Shown: one piece after another, positions 11,986 through 21,532 of the stretch
Position numbering within the stretch: position 1 is the stretch's first letter
Layout of the letters: each line of letters starts with the position of its first letter
Origin: Moritella sp.
GTDB lineage: Bacteria; Pseudomonadota; Gammaproteobacteria; Enterobacterales; Moritellaceae
DNA: 64,000 bases
NCBI RefSeq assembly: GCF_013215705.1
Contig: NZ_JABSQR010000023.1
Location: 21,352-85,351 of the forward strand
Reading direction: 5' to 3'
Position numbers and translations under genes: made by a program
The notes under the pieces: generated by a model
Told to the model about the DNA's origin: nothing
The model's database searches: none
Seen by the model: the letters and a program-made list of their open reading frames with translations, nothing else

Positions 11986-13713
11986 ATGATATCAGGCATT
12001 CTCGCCTCACCAGGTATTGCTTTTGGTAAAGCACAATTATTCATTAATGAAGAAATTGTACTTAATAAAAAAACTATTGAAACTGCACAGATCGATGAAC
12101 AAATAGCTATCTTTTTAGCTGCTAGGGATAAGTCTGCTATACAGCTTGAAGCTATCACGGAAATGGCACGCCAAACATTTGGCGACGAGAAAGCTGAAAT
12201 CTTCGAAGGACACATGATGTTACTCGAAGACGAAGAGCTCGAAGAAGATATCGTAACCTTTATTAAAAAAAATAAAGCATCGGCAGATTTTGCAATTCAC
12301 AGCATCATTGAAGAAAATGCTGAAATGATGGCTGCATTAGACGACCCGTATTTAAGAGAACGCGCTGCGGATTTCCGTGATATCGGTAATCGTATCGTAA
12401 AAAATGCCCTCGGCATGGAAATGGTTTCACTAAGCGCAATCAAAGAACAAGTGATTCTAATCGCCAGCGATTTAACACCGTCAGAAACAGCACAGATTAA
12501 CCTAGATAAGATCTTAGGTTTTGTGACTGACTTAGGTGGCCGTACTGCACATACATCAATCATGGCGCGTTCATTAGAACTTCCTGCGATTGTTGGTACA
12601 GGCAACGTAACTCAAATCGTCAAATCAGGTGACTTCGTTATTCTTGATGCCATTAACAATAACCTTATTGTTAATCCATCAGAAGACGTCATCAAAGAAT
12701 ACAAAGCAACTCAAGCACAGTACCTTGCTGACAAAGCTGAGCTGCTTAAAATGAAAGACTTACCTGCAATTACGCTAGATGGTCACCACGTAGAAGTGTG
12801 TGGCAATGTTGGTACAGTAAAAGACTGTGCTGGTGTAATTCGTAACGGCGGCGAAGGCGTTGGTCTTTACCGTACCGAATTCCTATTTATGGATCGCGAT
12901 AGCTTACCAACTGAAGATGAACAGTTCGAAGCATACAAAGCGGTTGCAGAAAGCATGAATGGCCAAGGCGTGATCATTCGTACGATGGATATTGGTGGCG
13001 ATAAAGACCTACCATATCTAAACTTACCAAAAGAAATGAACCCATTCTTGGGTTGGCGCGCAATCCGAATCTGTTTCGACCGTCCAGAAATCATGAACGC
13101 ACAACTACGCGCTATCTTACGTGCCTCTGCATTTGGTAAAGTCCGTATTATGTTCCCGATGATTATTTCTGTAGAAGAAGTACGTCAACTTAAGGACATT
13201 ATGACGACACTGAAAGCTGAACTAACCGCTGAAGGTCTCGCTTTTGATAACGCAATCGAAACAGGTGTAATGGTAGAAACGCCAGCAGCGGCAGCCATTG
13301 CTCATCACCTTATTAAAGAAGTCGACTTCTTCAGTATTGGTACTAACGATTTGACGCAATACACGCTCGCGGTAGACCGTGGTAACGAGATGATCTCAGA
13401 CCTGTATAACCCAATGACGCCAGCGGTACTAACGCTGATTAAACAGGTTATCGATGCTTCACATGCGGCAGGCAAGTGGACTGGTATGTGTGGTGAACTT
13501 GCGGGTGACGAAACAGCAACACTGCTATTACTCGGTATGGGCTTAGATGAGTTCTCGATGAGCGGTATCTCCATTCCTAAAGTGAAGAAAACGATTCGTA
13601 ATGCTAATTTCGCTGACGTTAAACAGTTAGCAGACCAAGCATTAAGCTGTGCAACAGCAGGCGAAATAGCTGAGTTAGTGGCTCAGTTCACTAAACAGCG
13701 CGCGGCTTGCTAA
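11986..13713 (+). CDS. ptsI: PTS enzyme I (phosphoenolpyruvate-protein phosphotransferase)
   Basis: Cytoplasmic enzyme that takes phosphate from PEP and gives it to HPr. The active histidine is H189 in [20 protein letters not shown]. The PEP-binding signatures [12 protein letters not shown], the DIGGDKDL segment and the C-terminal [15 protein letters not shown] are all present, with Cys in GMCGELAGD. At 575 residues it has the same length as the E. coli protein. It forms the ptsHI-crr operon, but a 121-bp spacer with a hairpin precedes crr. Confidence 0.98.
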   Translation: MISGILASPGIAFGKAQLFINEEIVLNKKTIETAQIDEQIAIFLAARDKSAIQLEAITEMARQTFGDEKAEIFEGHMMLLEDEELEEDIVTFIKKNKASADFAIHSIIEENAEMMAALDDPYLRERAADFRDIGNRIVKNALGMEMVSLSAIKEQVILIASDLTPSETAQINLDKILGFVTDLGGRTAHTSIMARSLELPAIVGTGNVTQIVKSGDFVILDAINNNLIVNPSEDVIKEYKATQAQYLADKAELLKMKDLPAITLDGHHVEVCGNVGTVKDCAGVIRNGGEGVGLYRTEFLFMDRDSLPTEDEQFEAYKAVAESMNGQGVIIRTMDIGGDKDLPYLNLPKEMNPFLGWRAIRICFDRPEIMNAQLRAILRASAFGKVRIMFPMIISVEEVRQLKDIMTTLKAELTAEGLAFDNAIETGVMVETPAAAAIAHHLIKEVDFFSIGTNDLTQYTLAVDRGNEMISDLYNPMTPAVLTLIKQVIDASHAAGKWTGMCGELAGDETATLLLLGMGLDEFSMSGISIPKVKKTIRNANFADVKQLADQALSCATAGEIAELVAQFTKQRAAC

Positions 13714-13770
13714 TTAATTCAGTTGTCATAGCATCAAATCTCGAAAGATAATGTTATGATGACAACGTAA

Positions 13771-13806
13771 AGTCATTGGTTATGCACTCGTTCATGACCA
13801 ATGACT
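13771..13806 (+). repeat. Hairpin between ptsI and crr
   Basis: A perfect 10-bp inverted repeat (AGTCATTGGT / ACCAATGACT) with a 16-base loop, itself containing TATG...CATG. It lies 28 bp before the crr start and has no T-run after it. It may be an RNA processing or stability element, or an operator for separate crr expression. Confidence 0.6.
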
Positions 13807-13833
13807 ATGTCTACCAAATTCTAGGAGTTAAAA

Positions 13834-14346
13834 ATGGGATTATTCGATAAATTAAAAAAACTGGTTTCAGACGACAGTAAAGACAGCAATATGTTACACA
13901 TTGTTTCTCCACTTGCCGGTGAAATCGTTGCTATCGAAGATGTGCCAGATGTTATCTTTGCTGAAAAAATTGTTGGTGATGGTATCGCTATCAACCCAAC
14001 AGGTAACAAACTAGTTGCGCCAGTAACAGGTGAGATCGTAAAAATTTACGAAACTAACCACGCATTCGCAATTCGCTCTGATGAAGGCCTAGAAGTACTA
14101 GTGCATTTCGGTTTAGATACAGTTGAATTACGCGGTGAAGGCTTCACCCGTATCGCTGAAGAAGGTCAACATATCAAAGCTGGTGAAACTATCATTGAAT
14201 TCGATCTTGAATTATTGAAGGCAAAAGCTAAATCAGTAATCACGCCTTGCATCATCTCAAACATGGATGAAATTAAGAGCATGGAGAAATTCTCTGGTTC
14301 AGTTAAACTAGGTGAAACTATTGTTCTTAAAGTTATTAAAGACTAG
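13834..14346 (+). CDS. crr: PTS glucose-type IIA component (Crr)
   Basis: Carries phosphate from HPr to glucose-type permeases and signals sugar status to adenylate cyclase and other transporters. The two active-site histidines are H76 (YETNHAFAIRS) and H91 (VLVHFGLDTVEL), matching H75/H90 of mature E. coli IIA-Glc. Length 170 is normal. The TAGGAG ribosome site lies just before the ATG. No fused IIBC domain is present, so it serves permeases encoded elsewhere. Confidence 0.97.
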   Translation: MGLFDKLKKLVSDDSKDSNMLHIVSPLAGEIVAIEDVPDVIFAEKIVGDGIAINPTGNKLVAPVTGEIVKIYETNHAFAIRSDEGLEVLVHFGLDTVELRGEGFTRIAEEGQHIKAGETIIEFDLELLKAKAKSVITPCIISNMDEIKSMEKFSGSVKLGETIVLKVIKD

Positions 14347-14370
14347 TTCTTAATTATTTTAAGTATGCAA

Positions 14371-14399
14371 AAAAAGAGCTATATATAGCTCTTTTTTTT
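14371..14399 (+). terminator. Rho-independent terminator after crr
   Basis: AAAAAGAGCTA and TAGCTCTTTTT arms are nearly a continuous palindrome around TATA, followed by eight T. It ends the ptsHI-crr unit. Confidence 0.88.
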
Positions 14400-14453
14400 C
14401 GCCTGCGTTTTATTCATTATGCCGCCACACCACACATTTAACCATACACAAAA

Positions 14454-14525
14454 CCTATCAAAGAGTTAAGTTTAATCGATTTTACCTATCCCTATGTTTT
14501 TTGCATAATAGCCACATCAAGACGA
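14454..14525 (+). promoter_or_regulatory. Promoter of the Prx-Grx gene with OxyR-like element
   Basis: A -35 (TTTACC, 14481-14486) and an extended -10 (TTG then CATAAT, 14504-14509) are 17 bp apart. The 15-mer ATCGATTTTACCTAT (14475-14489) overlaps the -35 and matches the OxyR half-site ATAGnTnnnAnCTAT at 9 of 10 fixed positions. About 70 bp here aligns with the region before the Lpd-like gene at 18115-18187. Position against the -35 is where OxyR contacts polymerase in known promoters. Confidence 0.6.
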
Positions 14526-14552
14526 AACAGACACAACGACGTTAAGGAATAT

Positions 14553-15290
14553 ATGATGACGACATTAGTATCGAAAGAAGGCCAAGCCGTTCCACAAGTT
14601 ATATTCCCAATTCGCCAAGGTGATGCATGGGTTAACCGTACTACTGAAGAGTTATTTGCTAACAAAACAGTGATTGTATTCAGCCTGCCAGGCGCATTCA
14701 CACCGACTTGTTCTTCAAGCCATTTACCCCGTTACAACGAACTCGCTAGCGTATTCGCTGCACACGGCGTTGATGACATTCTATGTGTATCAGTCAACGA
14801 TACATTCGTGATGAACGCATGGAAAGATAACCAAGAAGCAGAAAACATTACCTTCATCCCAGACGGTAACGGTGCGTTTTCTGCAGGCATGGGCATGTTA
14901 GTAGACAAGTCAGATATCGGTTTTGGTAAGCGTTCATGGCGTTACAGCATGCTGGTTAAAAACGGCGTGGTAGCAAAAATGTTCATCGAAGCTGACGAAC
15001 CAGGCGACCCGTTCAAGGTTTCTGATGCTGACACTATGCTAGGTTATGTGGCACCAGAATATAAAGTGCAAGAGTCAATCACCGTATTCACTAAACCGGG
15101 TTGCCCGTTCTGCGCCAAAGCAAAACAAACCTTAATCGACCAGGGTTTAAATTACGAAGAAGTGGTACTCGGTAAAGACGCAACCACGGTTAGCCTACGT
15201 GCCGTAACGGGTCAAAGCACAGTGCCACAAATCTTTATTGGTGGTAAACATATCGGTGGTAGTGAAGCGCTAGAAGCACACTTCGCTTAA
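14553..15290 (+). CDS. Peroxiredoxin-glutaredoxin hybrid (hyPrx5 type)
   Basis: Reduces hydrogen and alkyl peroxides with glutathione as the electron source, in one chain. Residues 1-165 form a Prx5-family domain with the peroxidatic cysteine in [15 protein letters not shown]. Residues about 172-245 form a glutaredoxin domain with the CPFC dithiol ([11 protein letters not shown]) and a TVPQIF cis-proline loop. The layout matches the Haemophilus influenzae fusion enzyme. Two ATGs are adjacent; the second (14556) has better spacing (7 bases) from AAGGA. The promoter carries an OxyR-like element shared with the flavoprotein gene 3.7 kb away. Confidence 0.94.
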   Translation: MMTTLVSKEGQAVPQVIFPIRQGDAWVNRTTEELFANKTVIVFSLPGAFTPTCSSSHLPRYNELASVFAAHGVDDILCVSVNDTFVMNAWKDNQEAENITFIPDGNGAFSAGMGMLVDKSDIGFGKRSWRYSMLVKNGVVAKMFIEADEPGDPFKVSDADTMLGYVAPEYKVQESITVFTKPGCPFCAKAKQTLIDQGLNYEEVVLGKDATTVSLRAVTGQSTVPQIFIGGKHIGGSEALEAHFA

Positions 15291-15351
15291 TATCAACTAC
15301 ACTTACAATATCGTATAGCGAGTCTCACATACCGTTATACGTAGAAATAAC

Positions 15352-15378
15352 AAAGGAAGCAACAATGCTTCCTTTTTT
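15352..15378 (+). terminator. Rho-independent terminator after the Prx-Grx gene
   Basis: AAAGGAAGC and GCTTCCTTT arms around a six-base loop, followed by further T. It also separates this gene from the convergent chemoreceptor gene. Confidence 0.85.
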
Positions 15379-15424
15379 CGTTTTAGACTCAGCAAACGAG
15401 TAATTATTTAACGACCTTTCGATT

Positions 15425-17404
15425 TTAAATCTTAAAGACTCTAGCCACATCTTGTAACGACGTAGCCAATTGCGCTTGTTCTTTGGCTGTTATCGCAATT
15501 TGGTTAGCCCCAGTTGCAGACTCCATTGATTTTTGCTTCACATCGACAATGTTTTCAGCAACATCTTGGGTGACAATCGACTGCTCTTCAATCGCAGTCG
15601 CAACTTGCTCTGTCATGGCAAAAATTTGATTTACTGCAGCCGTAATATCTCGCAATGTTTGCGCTACATCGTTGGATTTACTCACCGCATCAGCGGCTTT
15701 ACTCTGACTCACTTCAATCACATTAAAGGCCGCATTCACATCATTTTGCAATGCACTAATAAAACTTTCAATCTCAGCGGTAGAATCTTGAGTTCGTTTC
15801 GCAAGCGTACGGACTTCATCTGCAACGACAGCAAAACCACGCCCTTGTTCACCAGCTCGTGCCGCTTCAATCGCCGCATTCAACGCTAATAAGTTAGTTT
15901 GGTCAGCAACCGATTTAATCACATCGACCATATTAGTAATATTATTACTGCTTTCATGTAAGCTATTAATGCGTTGCGCTAAACTATCAATTTCACTGGC
16001 AAGTGTTTTAATTGACTCTGATGACTGCTGTACAATCTCAAAGCCATCACTCGCTTGTGTATCCACTTCTCTTGCCGAATCTGCGGTCAACTGGGTGTTT
16101 TTTGCCACTTCTTTCACTGTGGCGGATAGTTCTTCAATCGCGGTAGCAATTAGGCTGATACCATCTTGCTGCTCAGCTAATGATGTCGAGCTATACACAC
16201 AGGTTTGTGCCGTTTCTTCTGCTGCCGATGCCAGCGTAATACTTGATGTCGTAATGTTATCCATCGCGCCAGCAAATTGCGATAATGTCAAATTCAAAGC
16301 CGTCGCAATTTGACCTAACTCGCTCTTGCCTGCAAGTTGTGTCTGTACCGTCAAATCATTATTGTCACGTACTTCGGTCATCACATCCATCAGCTCTTTT
16401 ACCCGTGATAATAAATCGCGCACAGTGATAAAACTAATCACCGCTGAAATCACAATAATCAACACACTAAATACGATGTTCATCGTCAATGCAGTGACCG
16501 CATTATTACGATTGGTATTAACTAAATTCAATAATGATAATTCGAGCCCATCTTCGATTTTCTTTAACTGACCAATCCGCGCACTTGCTTGACCAAACCA
16601 ATACTCAGCATCGACATTAAAGTCACTTGATTTCGTTTCAGCAATGTTTCTTAACTTCATCACTTCTTTTACCGCTGCAGTATTTAGCTGCAGCTCAAAA
16701 AACTGATTATTACTACTGGTAGCAAAGATTTTAAAATTGTCAAAATACGTGTTTTGCTCAATAACTAGCGAGACGAACTTAACAAAATCACCCGTCCCGA
16801 AATGATCTTTAGAAAAGGCATTACTTAATACTGCACGTTCGATACCGGCGCGCTCTTTCCCTTGTAAAAAGTTGTAATAGGCAACGGTCTCCGCGGTGAT
16901 ACTTGCATCGATACTGATATCGACAATCAAGCCTGACACGCTCAATAACTTAGTATTTAACTGGGTGTAATAACGTAACGCCGATGCTAATTGGATATTT
17001 TTCGCATCCACTTTATTACGAATACCCGTAAGCATAGAAAGGTCTTGCTGAATGCGCGTTTGTAATTGCTTAATGTTACTGTCGGTCACTTCATTTTTTT
17101 GCAAGAAACGCATCATTTCGGCCTGTTTCACATCGGTATCGGCGCGTTGCTTACGTAGTTTACTCGCAAACTTGGTGCCGTCAGAGCCGATAAAGCCAGC
17201 TGTCATGCCGCGTTCTTTTTGTATCTCATGGACTAATTCACTGTACTCAACAGAAAGTTCAGTATACTGCGTTAAAACCGACATCTCTTTACTGATGGCA
17301 ATGTTTTGCGAAAGTGAAGTAATGCTCAGCCACAAAAAACCCAACATGGGTAAAGCCAGTAACATAATAATTTTATGCTTAAACGAAACATCTGAAAATC
17401 TCAT
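15425..17404 (-). CDS. Methyl-accepting chemotaxis protein with NIT sensor domain
   Basis: Membrane chemoreceptor that signals through CheA/CheW. The first transmembrane helix is at about residues 12-30. The periplasmic part contains a nitrate/nitrite-sensing (NIT) domain, seen in [17 protein letters not shown], followed by a second membrane helix near residue 305-330 ([20 protein letters not shown]), a HAMP linker and a long cytoplasmic signalling coil whose tip reads [21 protein letters not shown] start at the ATG at 17404, five bases after AGGA; an upstream GTG adds five residues. Ligand identity is inferred from the domain only. It is a single-gene unit. Confidence 0.93.
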   Translation of the reverse strand: MRFSDVSFKHKIIMLLALPMLGFLWLSITSLSQNIAISKEMSVLTQYTELSVEYSELVHEIQKERGMTAGFIGSDGTKFASKLRKQRADTDVKQAEMMRFLQKNEVTDSNIKQLQTRIQQDLSMLTGIRNKVDAKNIQLASALRYYTQLNTKLLSVSGLIVDISIDASITAETVAYYNFLQGKERAGIERAVLSNAFSKDHFGTGDFVKFVSLVIEQNTYFDNFKIFATSSNNQFFELQLNTAAVKEVMKLRNIAETKSSDFNVDAEYWFGQASARIGQLKKIEDGLELSLLNLVNTNRNNAVTALTMNIVFSVLIIVISAVISFITVRDLLSRVKELMDVMTEVRDNNDLTVQTQLAGKSELGQIATALNLTLSQFAGAMDNITTSSITLASAAEETAQTCVYSSTSLAEQQDGISLIATAIEELSATVKEVAKNTQLTADSAREVDTQASDGFEIVQQSSESIKTLASEIDSLAQRINSLHESSNNITNMVDVIKSVADQTNLLALNAAIEAARAGEQGRGFAVVADEVRTLAKRTQDSTAEIESFISALQNDVNAAFNVIEVSQSKAADAVSKSNDVAQTLRDITAAVNQIFAMTEQVATAIEEQSIVTQDVAENIVDVKQKSMESATGANQIAITAKEQAQLATSLQDVARVFKI

Positions 17405-17645
17405 AACCGTCCTGAACACGTAAATAAAGTATCAAAATATGCCGAAATAGATTAAATACGGCAATTATCCCCGTAAATGATACATACATATAAAACACAT
17501 TGTATTAATGTTTATGTAACATGCTTGTTAACATAACATTTTTTTGTTCTAGCTCAATGAAATTTTGCGAACGATTAAATATCAAGCAATTAAAATGCAG
17601 ATTTTAGAAAATAAGCGACGAGATCGTAATCAGAAGTGGTTAAGA

Positions 17646-17987
17646 CTACGCTAGGATTTCGCGTACAAAGGCTTCAATTTCTTGATCTTGACAGTTATCA
17701 AAGAAACATTGTTGGAAACGCTCACCCGTGACAGCTGTTTTAATCAATGCAGGGTCAATAGCGCGCAATGTATCGAGATAATTTTCTTTTGTTACAGCAG
17801 CTTTAGACTTGATTAGAATACTCGCCATGATACCAAGGTGAACATAAGTAAGGTGATGATCATTTTCATCTGACATACCTACGTTAAAAACAGAATAATT
17901 CTTTTCAGAAGCAACCACTGTTAATTCATTGAGTACCGTTGCATTTTTAGGTGCTTGGCTATTTTCCATCATCAGTGCGATTTTCAT
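17646..17987 (-). pseudogene. Internally deleted RpiB/LacA/LacB-like isomerase
   Basis: The N-terminal stretch MKIALMMENSQAPKN and the segment NVGMSDENDHHLTYVHLGI resemble the RpiB/LacA/LacB sugar-phosphate isomerase family, whose members run about 210 residues. Only 113 residues are present. After SILIKSKA the chain jumps straight to a C-terminal tail (VTKENYLDTLRAID to the stop). The central block that carries the cysteine-bearing CGTG phosphate-binding motif is absent. It looks like an in-frame deletion that removed the active site. I start at ATG 17987, preceded by GGAGAG; an upstream open frame to 18098 has no family resemblance. A new non-catalytic role cannot be excluded. Confidence 0.55.
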
Positions 17988-18114
17988 TAAACTCTCTCCA
18001 ATAAAACTGATTACCACTATATAAAGATCGCTAAATGTGTACGGTACATTCAGCATAACGGAAGAGAAAATGGGATTGACTAAACTCATACAATACAACT
18101 CGCCATAGCTAAAG

Positions 18115-18187
18115 GCTATCGAACCATTAACTTTAATCGATTATACCTATTTAACTCTATTGTGCATAATAGCGGCATCAACACGAG
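18115..18187 (+). promoter_or_regulatory. Promoter of the Lpd-like gene with OxyR-like element
   Basis: Contains a -35 (TATACC, 18142-18147), 17-bp spacing and a -10 (CATAAT, 18165-18170) preceded by GTG. The 15-mer ATCGATTATACCTAT (18136-18150) matches the OxyR half-site pattern except at one base. The whole block resembles 14454-14525 upstream of the Prx-Grx gene. Confidence 0.6.
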
Positions 18188-18268
18188 GTATCTACTTCGT
18201 GCCCAAATTTTCACTAAAATAAGCGCGACAAACGACACACGTTTTCGCTATACGCTTTCTAAGGCTAA

Positions 18269-19723
18269 ATGATGAATATGATAAATGTAGATGTAGCAGT
18301 TATTGGTGGTGGTACAGCTGGACTTGGCGCATACCGTGCAGCAAAAGCACATTCAGAAAGTGTCGTAATCATCGAAGGTGGTCCGTATGGCACTACCTGT
18401 GCGCGTGTTGGTTGTATGCCATCAAAACTGCTTATCGCCGCAGCAGAAAGTGTCCACCAAATTAAAAAAGCGCCCGGTTTTGGTATCCACCCACAAGGTG
18501 AAACGATCATTAACGGTGTCGAAGTGATGGCGCGAATTAAGCGAGAACGCGACCGTTTTGTTGGTTTTGTTTTAGAAGGCGTTGACGAGATCCCAGAGCA
18601 CGACAAAGTGTCTGGCTACGCCAAATTTTTAAACAACAATACGTTACTCGTCGATGACCACACCCAAATTAACGCCAAACGTATTGTGATAGCCACAGGA
18701 TCACGTCCTGCTTATCCTGCCGTATGGAATGAATTAGGCGATCGCCTAGTGATCAATGATGATGTCTTTGACTGGGACGATTTACCAAAATCAATCGCGG
18801 TATTTGGTCCTGGCGTTATTGGTTTAGAACTCGGTCAATCACTGAAACGTTTAGGTGTAGACGTTATTATGTTCGGTTTAGGAGGCCAAGTCGGTCCATT
18901 AACCGATCCTACAGTAATGGCCTACGCGAACAAAACGTTTAATGAAGAATTCTACCTTGATGCCGACGTAAAAATAGAAAGCATGAAGCGTCAGGGTGAC
19001 CATGTCGAAATTAAATACCTAGATGATAAACAAGCACTGCAAACCATTAATGTTGAATACGTACTTGCTGCGACTGGTCGCCGCCCAAATGTAGATAAAA
19101 TTGGTCTGCAGAATACCACGCTGGAATTAGATGAACGTGGTGTACCAACAGCTGATTATTACACCATGCAAACATCGGTAGAAAATATCTTTATTTCTGG
19201 TGATGCCAGTAACCAGATCCCGCTGTTACACGAAGCGGCTGACCAAGCACGGATTGCCGGTGATAACGCAGGTCGTTTCCCACAAATTAGAGCGGGTCTG
19301 CGCCGCAGCGTTATTTCAGCCGTATTCACCGACCCGCAAATTGCCATGGTCGGTGAAACTTATAAACAGATCATTGCACGCTTAGGTAATTGTGGTTGTT
19401 TTGAAACCGGTAGTGTGTCGTTCGAAAACCAAGGTCGATCACGTGTAATGCTACGTAACAAGGGGTTACTACATGTTTATGCTGAACACGGTACAGGTCT
19501 GTTCTTAGGCGCTGAAATGATAGGCCCAGATGCAGAGCATTTAGCGCACTTATTAGCATGGGCACATCAACAAAAAATGACTGTTTCAGAAATGTTAGAC
19601 ATGCCATTCTACCACCCCGTCATTGAAGAAGGTGTTAGAACAGCATTACGTGACCTCAATGCTAAATTACACCTAGGTCCAGATATGATTAAACATTGTA
19701 TGGATTGTGGCCCAGGCTGCTAG
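18269..19723 (+). CDS. Dihydrolipoamide-dehydrogenase-like flavoprotein disulfide reductase
   Basis: FAD- and NAD(P)H-dependent class I pyridine nucleotide-disulfide oxidoreductase. The FAD-binding GGGTAGLGA motif is at residue 13, the redox pair is in TTCARVGCMPSK (C-x4-C), the NAD-binding GPGVIGLELGQ is near residue 185, and a second FAD motif ends FISGDASNQ. The dimerisation domain carries HPVIEEG. The chain ends KHCMDCGPGC, a three-cysteine tail reminiscent of the C-terminal shuttle cysteines in mercuric and thioredoxin reductases. It stands alone, not with 2-oxoacid dehydrogenase genes, so its substrate is unlikely to be E2-bound lipoate; a disulfide or metal substrate is inferred. Start is 18269 or, with better spacing, 18272. 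Confidence 0.82.
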   Translation: MMNMINVDVAVIGGGTAGLGAYRAAKAHSESVVIIEGGPYGTTCARVGCMPSKLLIAAAESVHQIKKAPGFGIHPQGETIINGVEVMARIKRERDRFVGFVLEGVDEIPEHDKVSGYAKFLNNNTLLVDDHTQINAKRIVIATGSRPAYPAVWNELGDRLVINDDVFDWDDLPKSIAVFGPGVIGLELGQSLKRLGVDVIMFGLGGQVGPLTDPTVMAYANKTFNEEFYLDADVKIESMKRQGDHVEIKYLDDKQALQTINVEYVLAATGRRPNVDKIGLQNTTLELDERGVPTADYYTMQTSVENIFISGDASNQIPLLHEAADQARIAGDNAGRFPQIRAGLRRSVISAVFTDPQIAMVGETYKQIIARLGNCGCFETGSVSFENQGRSRVMLRNKGLLHVYAEHGTGLFLGAEMIGPDAEHLAHLLAWAHQQKMTVSEMLDMPFYHPVIEEGVRTALRDLNAKLHLGPDMIKHCMDCGPGC

Positions 19724-19780
19724 TGACAGGTTCCGTTAAACACTAAGCTTGGCGATTAAGACTGGCTGGGATATCAGAAC

Positions 19781-19819
19781 AAGGCGTAATAGCAAATAAT
19801 AACTATTACGCCTTATTTT
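19781..19819 (+). terminator. Rho-independent terminator after the Lpd-like gene
   Basis: AAGGCGTAATAG and CTATTACGCCTT arms around a ten-base AT-rich loop, followed by ATTTTT. Confidence 0.85.
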
Positions 19820-19913
19820 TATAAGGCACCGCTGAAATAACAAGACGTATAAACAGGTTAAACTAACACCTGATATCCTGTACTGACGCTATCCAATCAA
19901 CCCCATCGTATCA

Positions 19914-20795
19914 CTACATGGTGTGTTTAGCGGCCGCGATAATCTGTTCTGAGACTTGTTTATATAATCCTTTTAACAGGATCCAGCGATGCCAGTAGAG
20001 TGGTATGGTTAAATGAGTCTCTGTTATTTTTACCAATTTTCCAGAAATCAATTCATCTGCAATTTGTAATTCAGGGATCAAGCAGTAAGCCACCCCCGCA
20101 TTTGCCATGGCGACAAACGCTTCAGATGAACGCACAATATGACAAGGGTAACTGCCACCAGCCAAACTAAAATGCTGCTCGATAAACTTAATGTGCATAT
20201 CGTCTTTATGATCAAATGATACCGCAGGTGCTTTACGCAAAGCTTGCTGCGTGATCCCCTGTGGTAAATACTGCTGCACAAACTCAGGCGTTGCCACCAG
20301 CGCATAATTAAGCTCACCCAATAGTGTTGCTTCACAACCTGGCAAGGGCTTGCTTTTTAAACTCAGCGCGCCAAATGCTTCACCCGCTTTTACCTTCTCC
20401 AGTGTTCTCGCTTCATCCATAATATGTAAGTTAAGTTCTATAGGATATTGTTTTAATAATGGCGCGAGTGCGGGGATAAACCAGGTTGCTAAACTGTCTG
20501 CATTCACGGCAATCGCCATCACTACGGATTTATCTGTCGCGGTTGCGCTGATGCTGGGTAATAATTCTGCTTCTAAATGCTGTACTTGTTTGTAATGCTT
20601 TAACAAACGCTGACCAATATCCGTCGCCACCAGCGGTTGACTACGGATCAATACAGGCTGCGCCACATACTCTTCCAATAACTTAATACGCTGAGACACT
20701 GCAGGTTGTGAAATACACAATACATTCGCTGCTCGTTCAAAGCTTTGCTGTTCAATCACCACCTGTAACGCATTTAGTAATTTGTAATCCACCAT
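19914..20795 (-). CDS. argP: LysR-family regulator ArgP (IciA)
   Basis: Transcription factor that switches the divergent amino-acid exporter argO on or off in response to arginine and lysine. The N-terminal winged helix is clear (SFERAANVLCISQPAVSQR), and the effector domain contains NADSLATWFIPALAPLL, FDHKDDMH and PCHIVRSSEAFV, all typical of ArgP. I choose ATG 20795, five bases after GGGGG, giving 293 residues; the TTG at 20822 would add nine. Divergent placement next to argO supports the name. Confidence 0.92.
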   Translation of the reverse strand: MVDYKLLNALQVVIEQQSFERAANVLCISQPAVSQRIKLLEEYVAQPVLIRSQPLVATDIGQRLLKHYKQVQHLEAELLPSISATATDKSVVMAIAVNADSLATWFIPALAPLLKQYPIELNLHIMDEARTLEKVKAGEAFGALSLKSKPLPGCEATLLGELNYALVATPEFVQQYLPQGITQQALRKAPAVSFDHKDDMHIKFIEQHFSLAGGSYPCHIVRSSEAFVAMANAGVAYCLIPELQIADELISGKLVKITETHLTIPLYWHRWILLKGLYKQVSEQIIAAAKHTM

Positions 20796-20919
20796 CTCAT
20801 CCCCCTTCTTGTCATCTTGCAACGATACATAAGCTTAAATTATCAATCATAATTATTATTCATTATACTTATCTCATTAATTTTTGTAATCTCCAAAGCT
20901 CATCTTTTAGAGGTTCATT

Positions 20920-21531
20920 ATGCTAACAGCAACAATTCAAGGACTACTGCTTGGCGGTAGTATGATCATCCCTATCGGCGCGCAAAATGCGTATATTTTA
21001 AATCAGGGAATTAAACGTAATCATCACTGGTTAACAGCCACTATTTGCATTTTATGTGATGCATTACTTATCTGCGCAGGCGTGTTTGGCGCCGGTAGTT
21101 TGTTGGCATTAAACCCCAATTTATTACAGGTAATTACTTGGGGGGGCATTGTATTTTTATCGGTTTATGGGGCAATGTCGTTTCGCAGTGCATGGCAGTA
21201 TCAATACGGTAAAGCCGAGTTAGATGGTACCCATAAATCCCGTAAAATGGTGATAATGGCAACGCTAGCGGTCACCTTACTTAACCCACACGTGTATTTA
21301 GATACTGTCGTTGTACTAGGCAGTGTCGGTAACCAATTTAGTGGCGATAATCGTATCGCTTTTGCGGCGGGTACGATTTTAGCTTCAATTTTATGGTTTT
21401 ATGGCATCGCCTTTAGCGCAGCTAAGTTTTCGAACTGGCTCAACCGACCCAAAGTACAACGTATTATCGACATAACCGTCGGTGGTATTATGTGGGTGAT
21501 CGCCAGTAGTCTGTATCGCAACCTAGCATGA
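20920..21531 (+). CDS. argO: Arginine exporter ArgO (LysE/RhtB superfamily)
   Basis: Inner-membrane exporter of basic amino acids, about six membrane segments in 203 residues. The opening GLLLGGSMIIPIGAQNAYIL with the GAQN motif and the central LTLLNPHVYLDTVV region are characteristic of ArgO/LysE (seen here as VTLLNPHVYLDT). It faces argP across 124 bp, the usual control arrangement. Its stop is immediately followed by the stop of the convergent LysR gene, leaving one base between them. Confidence 0.93.
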   Translation: MLTATIQGLLLGGSMIIPIGAQNAYILNQGIKRNHHWLTATICILCDALLICAGVFGAGSLLALNPNLLQVITWGGIVFLSVYGAMSFRSAWQYQYGKAELDGTHKSRKMVIMATLAVTLLNPHVYLDTVVVLGSVGNQFSGDNRIAFAAGTILASILWFYGIAFSAAKFSNWLNRPKVQRIIDITVGGIMWVIASSLYRNLA

Positions 21532-21532
21532 T

